Shown one piece after another: positions 61,413 through 64,000 of a DNA stretch of 64,000 bases. Both the position numbers and the translations under genes were made by a program. The notes beneath the pieces were generated by a model that saw only the letters and a program-made list of their open reading frames with translations, was not told the origin of the DNA and did not search any database. The first letter of the stretch is position 1. Each line of letters starts with the position of its first letter. The stretch is from Rugosimonospora africana (GTDB lineage Bacteria; Actinomycetota; Actinomycetes; Mycobacteriales; Micromonosporaceae): the NCBI RefSeq assembly GCF_016862975.1, contig NZ_BONZ01000023.1, positions 1 through 64,000 of the forward strand, given 5' to 3'.

Positions 61413-62043
61413 TCCGCCGCATCAGGTCCAGTTCGGTGTCGTAGATGTGCGCCGACTTCACGGTCATCGTGAGCGTGCCGATCCCGGCGCCCAGCTCGCC
61501 GGCCACGCGGCTGTGCAGCGCGGCCAACTCGACGAGGTTGGCGTAGCCCTTCGTGCCGAAGTCGATACCGTGCGCGTACACGGCCAGTTGCAGCCGGCCG
61601 TCGACGATCCAGAAGTCGAGCAGGCTCACGCACGGGACGTAACTGGTGTCGGTCAGCGGCTGGAACGTGGTGATCGTCGCGTCGCGCGCCCACGGGTTGG
61701 CGGCCAGCCGGTCGATGACCCACCGGACCTGGTCGCGGCCCGAGCGGGCGTAGTCGTACAGGCGGGTCGCGTAGCTGTCGGCGTCACCGAGTTCGGCCAC
61801 CCGGGAGTGGTCCGTGAAGTTGGTGTGCATCCAGGCCAGGCGCTCGGGGTCGGCGTGGGCCGCGATGATCGGATCGTCGGCGCTGGGGGAGCGGACGTCG
61901 AGGGTCGCCCGGAACACCTCGGTGAGAGGCGCGCCCTCCCAGTTCCCCGGGACGCCGTCGGCCAGGATCTCCGTCGCGATCCCGAGCCATGCCTCGCCCA
62001 AGGTTGTCACGTCGATCCGTACCGGTCCGTCGATCTTGCCCAT
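61366..62043 (-). CDS. Thymidylate-synthase-fold protein with altered phosphate site
   Basis: 225 residues from ATG 62043; GTG 62073 is an alternative. The C-terminal two thirds align with thymidylate synthase at the exact spacing of E. coli ThyA: Cys138 (146), Asp161 (169), Asn169 (177), His199 and Tyr201 (207, 209). In contrast, the phosphate-binding Gln-Arg-Ser (165-167) is Ala-His-Gly (157-159), and the His after the Cys is Val. The N-terminal folate/phosphate Arg loop is not evident. Related proteins include nucleotide hydroxymethylases, so a C5-modifying enzyme on an unusual nucleotide is possible. The 3' end overlaps the primase-like gene; cotranscription with the two-component genes upstream is possible (45-bp gap). 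Confidence 0.7.
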   Translation of the reverse strand: MGKIDGPVRIDVTTLGEAWLGIATEILADGVPGNWEGAPLTEVFRATLDVRSPSADDPIIAAHADPERLAWMHTNFTDHSRVAELGDADSYATRLYDYARSGRDQVRWVIDRLAANPWARDATITTFQPLTDTSYVPCVSLLDFWIVDGRLQLAVYAHGIDFGTKGYANLVELAALHSRVAGELGAGIGTLTMTVKSAHIYDTELDLMRRITATAGRPPRTPSGD

Positions 62044-62088
62044 GAAGGAAATGTACTGGCAAAGCGGCACCACGAGCGGTGCGGGGGC

Positions 62089-62739
62089 TCACGCCGTGGC
62101 CCGCAGGTACGCCAGTACCGCCAGCACCCGGCGGTTGGCGTCCTCGGTCGGCGGAAGTCCGAGCTTGGCGAGGATGTTCCCGACGTGCTTGACCACCGCC
62201 GCCTCGGTGACGAACAGCCGCCGCGCGATGGCCGCGTTCGAGTGTCCCTCGGCGACCAGGGCCAGCACCTCGCGTTCCCGGCCGGACAGCTCCGCCAGCG
62301 GATCGCGGGGCCGGCGCAGCAACTGCCGGACCACCTCCGGATCGATGACGGTTCCGCCGTCGCACACGGTACGCAGCGCCGTGACGAACTCCGCCACCTC
62401 GACCACCCGATCCTTGAGCAGGTACCCGACGCGCCGCCCGTCGCCCGCGTCCAGCAACGCCGAGGCGTACTCGTACTGGATGTACTGGCTGAGCACCACG
62501 ACGGCCAGCCCGGGGTGCCGCGCCCGCAGGCCGACGGCGGCGCGCAGTCCCTCGCTGGTGAAGCCCGGCGGCATCCGGATGTCGGTCAGCACCAGGTCCG
62601 GCCGGTGCTCCTCGACGGCCTCGACCAGCGCCTCGGCGTCACCGACCGCGGCCACCACCTGGAAGCCGAACCGCGCCAGTACGCCGGTGAGCCCCTCGCG
62701 CAGCAGGACTCCGTCCTCGGCGAGGACCACCCGGGTCAC
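62089..62739 (-). CDS. NarL/LuxR-type response regulator
   Basis: 216 residues from GTG 62739, whose GTGA overlaps the kinase stop; GTG 62748 is an alternative. Receiver domain about 1-120 with acidic pair in LAEDG, phosphorylated Asp in [11 protein letters not shown], Ser/Thr switch in VVVLSQY and Lys in YLLKDRV. LuxR helix-turn-helix about 150-210 ([32 protein letters not shown] as landmark). Partner of the adjacent sensor kinase. Target genes unknown. Confidence 0.92.
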   Translation of the reverse strand: MTRVVLAEDGVLLREGLTGVLARFGFQVVAAVGDAEALVEAVEEHRPDLVLTDIRMPPGFTSEGLRAAVGLRARHPGLAVVVLSQYIQYEYASALLDAGDGRRVGYLLKDRVVEVAEFVTALRTVCDGGTVIDPEVVRQLLRRPRDPLAELSGREREVLALVAEGHSNAAIARRLFVTEAAVVKHVGNILAKLGLPPTEDANRRVLAVLAYLRATA

Positions 62740-64000
62740 CGGTTCCACGGCAGTTCCACCCGGACCACGGTGGGGCCACCGGCGGGGCTGGCCAGCAGCA
62801 GCCGGCCGCCCACCGCGGCGGCCCGGTCGGCGAGGCCGGCCAGCCCGCTGCCCGCGTCCGGATCCGCTCCGCCGCGACCGTCGTCGCGGACCTCGACGAC
62901 CAGGAGGCCGCCGGCGCGGGACAGGTTCACCGCCGCGCTGGTCGCCCGGGCGTGCCGCACCACGTTGGCGAGCGCCTCCGACACCACGAAGTACGCCACG
63001 CTCTCCACCCCCTCCGGCGGCCGTTCGGTGAGTACGCCCAGCACGGTCACCGTCACCGGTACGGCCGAGCCGCCGGCCAGCTCCCGGATCGCGGCCGGCA
63101 GCCCGAGATCGGTGAGCACCTGCGGGTGGATGCCGTGGATGAGGTCGCGCAGCACCACCATCAGGTCCTTGGCCTGCTCGTGCGCGGTGGCCAGCGGTGC
63201 GGCCGCGGGCGAGCCCTCAGGCAGGTCGAGACGGGCCATGCCCAACTGGAGCGTGAGGCTGGTCAGCCGGTGCTGGGCGCCATCGTGCAGGTCGCGTTCG
63301 ATGCGCCGCCGCTCGGCGTCGAACGCGTCCACCAACCTGGCCCGGGACCGGGCGACCTCGCGCAGTGCCTCGTGCCCCCCGTCGCCGAGCAGGGCCCGCG
63401 CCACCGTGCCGTGCACCCCGGCCAGCAGCCCGAACACGTACGGGACCAGCGGCAGCACGACGAGGCCGGCAATCGCGTACGGTGCGGCCTGGCTGGGCCT
63501 GGTGACCGTGGCCATCCAGATGGTGATCTGGTCCCCGGAATGGCCGACCAGCCACGGGCTCGCGACGAGGATGAGGTCGAGGAACACCGCGAACGCCACG
63601 ACGCCGTACCCGACCGGGACCACGAACGCGAGGAACGCCGCGTACCCCAGTTCCCGCCAGGTGGCCGGCTCGGCGTACCGGGTACGCAGCCACGCGGCCA
63701 ACCCGGGCGGGGCCGGCCGGTGCCCGGACGGGACCGGGTGGGCGTCGATGAGGACCAGCCGCCGGCGCTCCAGGGCGGCCAGCGGTACGGCCAGCGCCGG
63801 CCCGAGCGTGGCGACCAGCACCGCCCCGACGAGTACTGCCGCGACGAGCGTCGGTACGCCCACCGCTCCGGTGCTCCGGTGTTCGCTGGCCGCCCGGGCG
63901 AGCAGGGCCAGCCAGGGCAACGTGACGCAGGACATCGCGACCGACACCGGTGCCGCGACGGCGACGGTGCTCGCCAGGTAGGCCAGCGACCGCCAGGGCC
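62736..64000 (-). CDS. NarL-type sensor histidine kinase (5' end beyond window)
   Basis: The frame is open to the right edge and codes hydrophobic sequence there ([15 protein letters not shown]), so the protein continues 5'. N-terminal putative sensor with several membrane helices, linker, then HisKA_3 dimerisation segment [17 protein letters not shown] with the phosphorylated His in DLHDG, and an HATPase_c domain (N-box [11 protein letters not shown]1 [10 protein letters not shown]2 [11 protein letters not shown]). It phosphorylates the response regulator encoded by the overlapping downstream gene. Confidence 0.9.
   Translation of the reverse strand, partial: PWRSLAYLASTVAVAAPVSVAMSCVTLPWLALLARAASEHRSTGAVGVPTLVAAVLVGAVLVATLGPALAVPLAALERRRLVLIDAHPVPSGHRPAPPGLAAWLRTRYAEPATWRELGYAAFLAFVVPVGYGVVAFAVFLDLILVASPWLVGHSGDQITIWMATVTRPSQAAPYAIAGLVVLPLVPYVFGLLAGVHGTVARALLGDGGHEALREVARSRARLVDAFDAERRRIERDLHDGAQHRLTSLTLQLGMARLDLPEGSPAAAPLATAHEQAKDLMVVLRDLIHGIHPQVLTDLGLPAAIRELAGGSAVPVTVTVLGVLTERPPEGVESVAYFVVSEALANVVRHARATSAAVNLSRAGGLLVVEVRDDGRGGADPDAGSGLAGLADRAAAVGGRLLLASPAGGPTVVRVELPWNR

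Noticed and set aside
61447-63981. Long plus-strand open frame of about 840 codons
   Set aside because: It is antisense to the TS-like, response regulator and kinase genes, has no domain-like sequence, and arises from the high GC content.

Overview
The window is high-GC DNA with strongly G/C-ending codons, GTG/TTG starts and many Sec- or Tat-secreted polysaccharide-active enzymes carrying family-2 carbohydrate-binding modules (CBM2). It also holds a SARP/NB-ARC/TPR regulator, a DUF574-type methyltransferase, an AIM24 protein and a DivIVA-domain protein. This points to a filamentous soil actinomycete, most plausibly Micromonosporaceae (Actinoplanes-like); the genus is inference. No rRNA, tRNA, CRISPR array or intact transposase was seen.

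Layout. 1-5.4 kb: an edge-truncated GntR/MocR-type regulator divergent from a large SARP-NB-ARC-TPR regulator, then a Calx-beta-like secreted protein and a PH-like membrane protein. 5.4-20 kb: a dehalogenase-like hydrolase, a CE15 glucuronoyl esterase with CBM2, a SAM methyltransferase, a very large GH67-like protein fused to about eight membrane helices, a CBM2-CE2 acetyl esterase, a nitrilase, a methyltransferase/aldo-keto reductase pair, AIM24 and a Tat-exported polysaccharide lyase. 20-36 kb: a GH29-like enzyme, a PQQ-type sugar dehydrogenase with FnIII domains, an IclR regulator, a GH105 enzyme, two tandem beta-helix pectinases and a GH27 alpha-galactosidase. 36-38.7 kb: a tight operon of truncated haemoglobin, flavohaemoglobin and DivIVA-domain protein. 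38.9-47.7 kb: PGRP amidase, GtrA, CE12 rhamnogalacturonan acetylesterase, a second SGNH/CE2-CBM2 esterase, PL1 pectate lyase, CBM2-GH12 glucanase and a GH3 lipoprotein. 47.9-57.6 kb: epoxide-hydrolase-like enzyme, NlpC/P60, CocE/NonD peptidase, berberine-bridge-type oxidase, PEBP, a secreted protein and RidA, the last flanked by gene remnants. 57.9-64 kb: GH3 beta-glucosidase, stand-alone primase-like protein, thymidylate-synthase-like protein, and a two-component system running off the right edge.

How it works together. PL1, the two beta-helix enzymes, GH105, CE12, GH27 and the CE2/CE15 esterases form a plausible extracellular route for pectin, rhamnogalacturonan and acetylated or glucuronoylated xylan. 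GH12 and GH3 handle glucans. The IclR protein sits beside the GH105/pectinase block and is the obvious candidate regulator. Four close matches to sigma70-type promoters (17-bp spacing) were found by eye, two with operator-like palindromes at the start site (PL1 and GH12).

Oddities. Gaps between genes are full of degenerate minisatellites with 12-30 bp units. Tandem repeats inside genes have units divisible by three. A REP-like palindrome occurs three times, with the third copy inside the pectate lyase signal region and the first in the GntR linker. Perfect GC-rich hairpins mark many gene ends.
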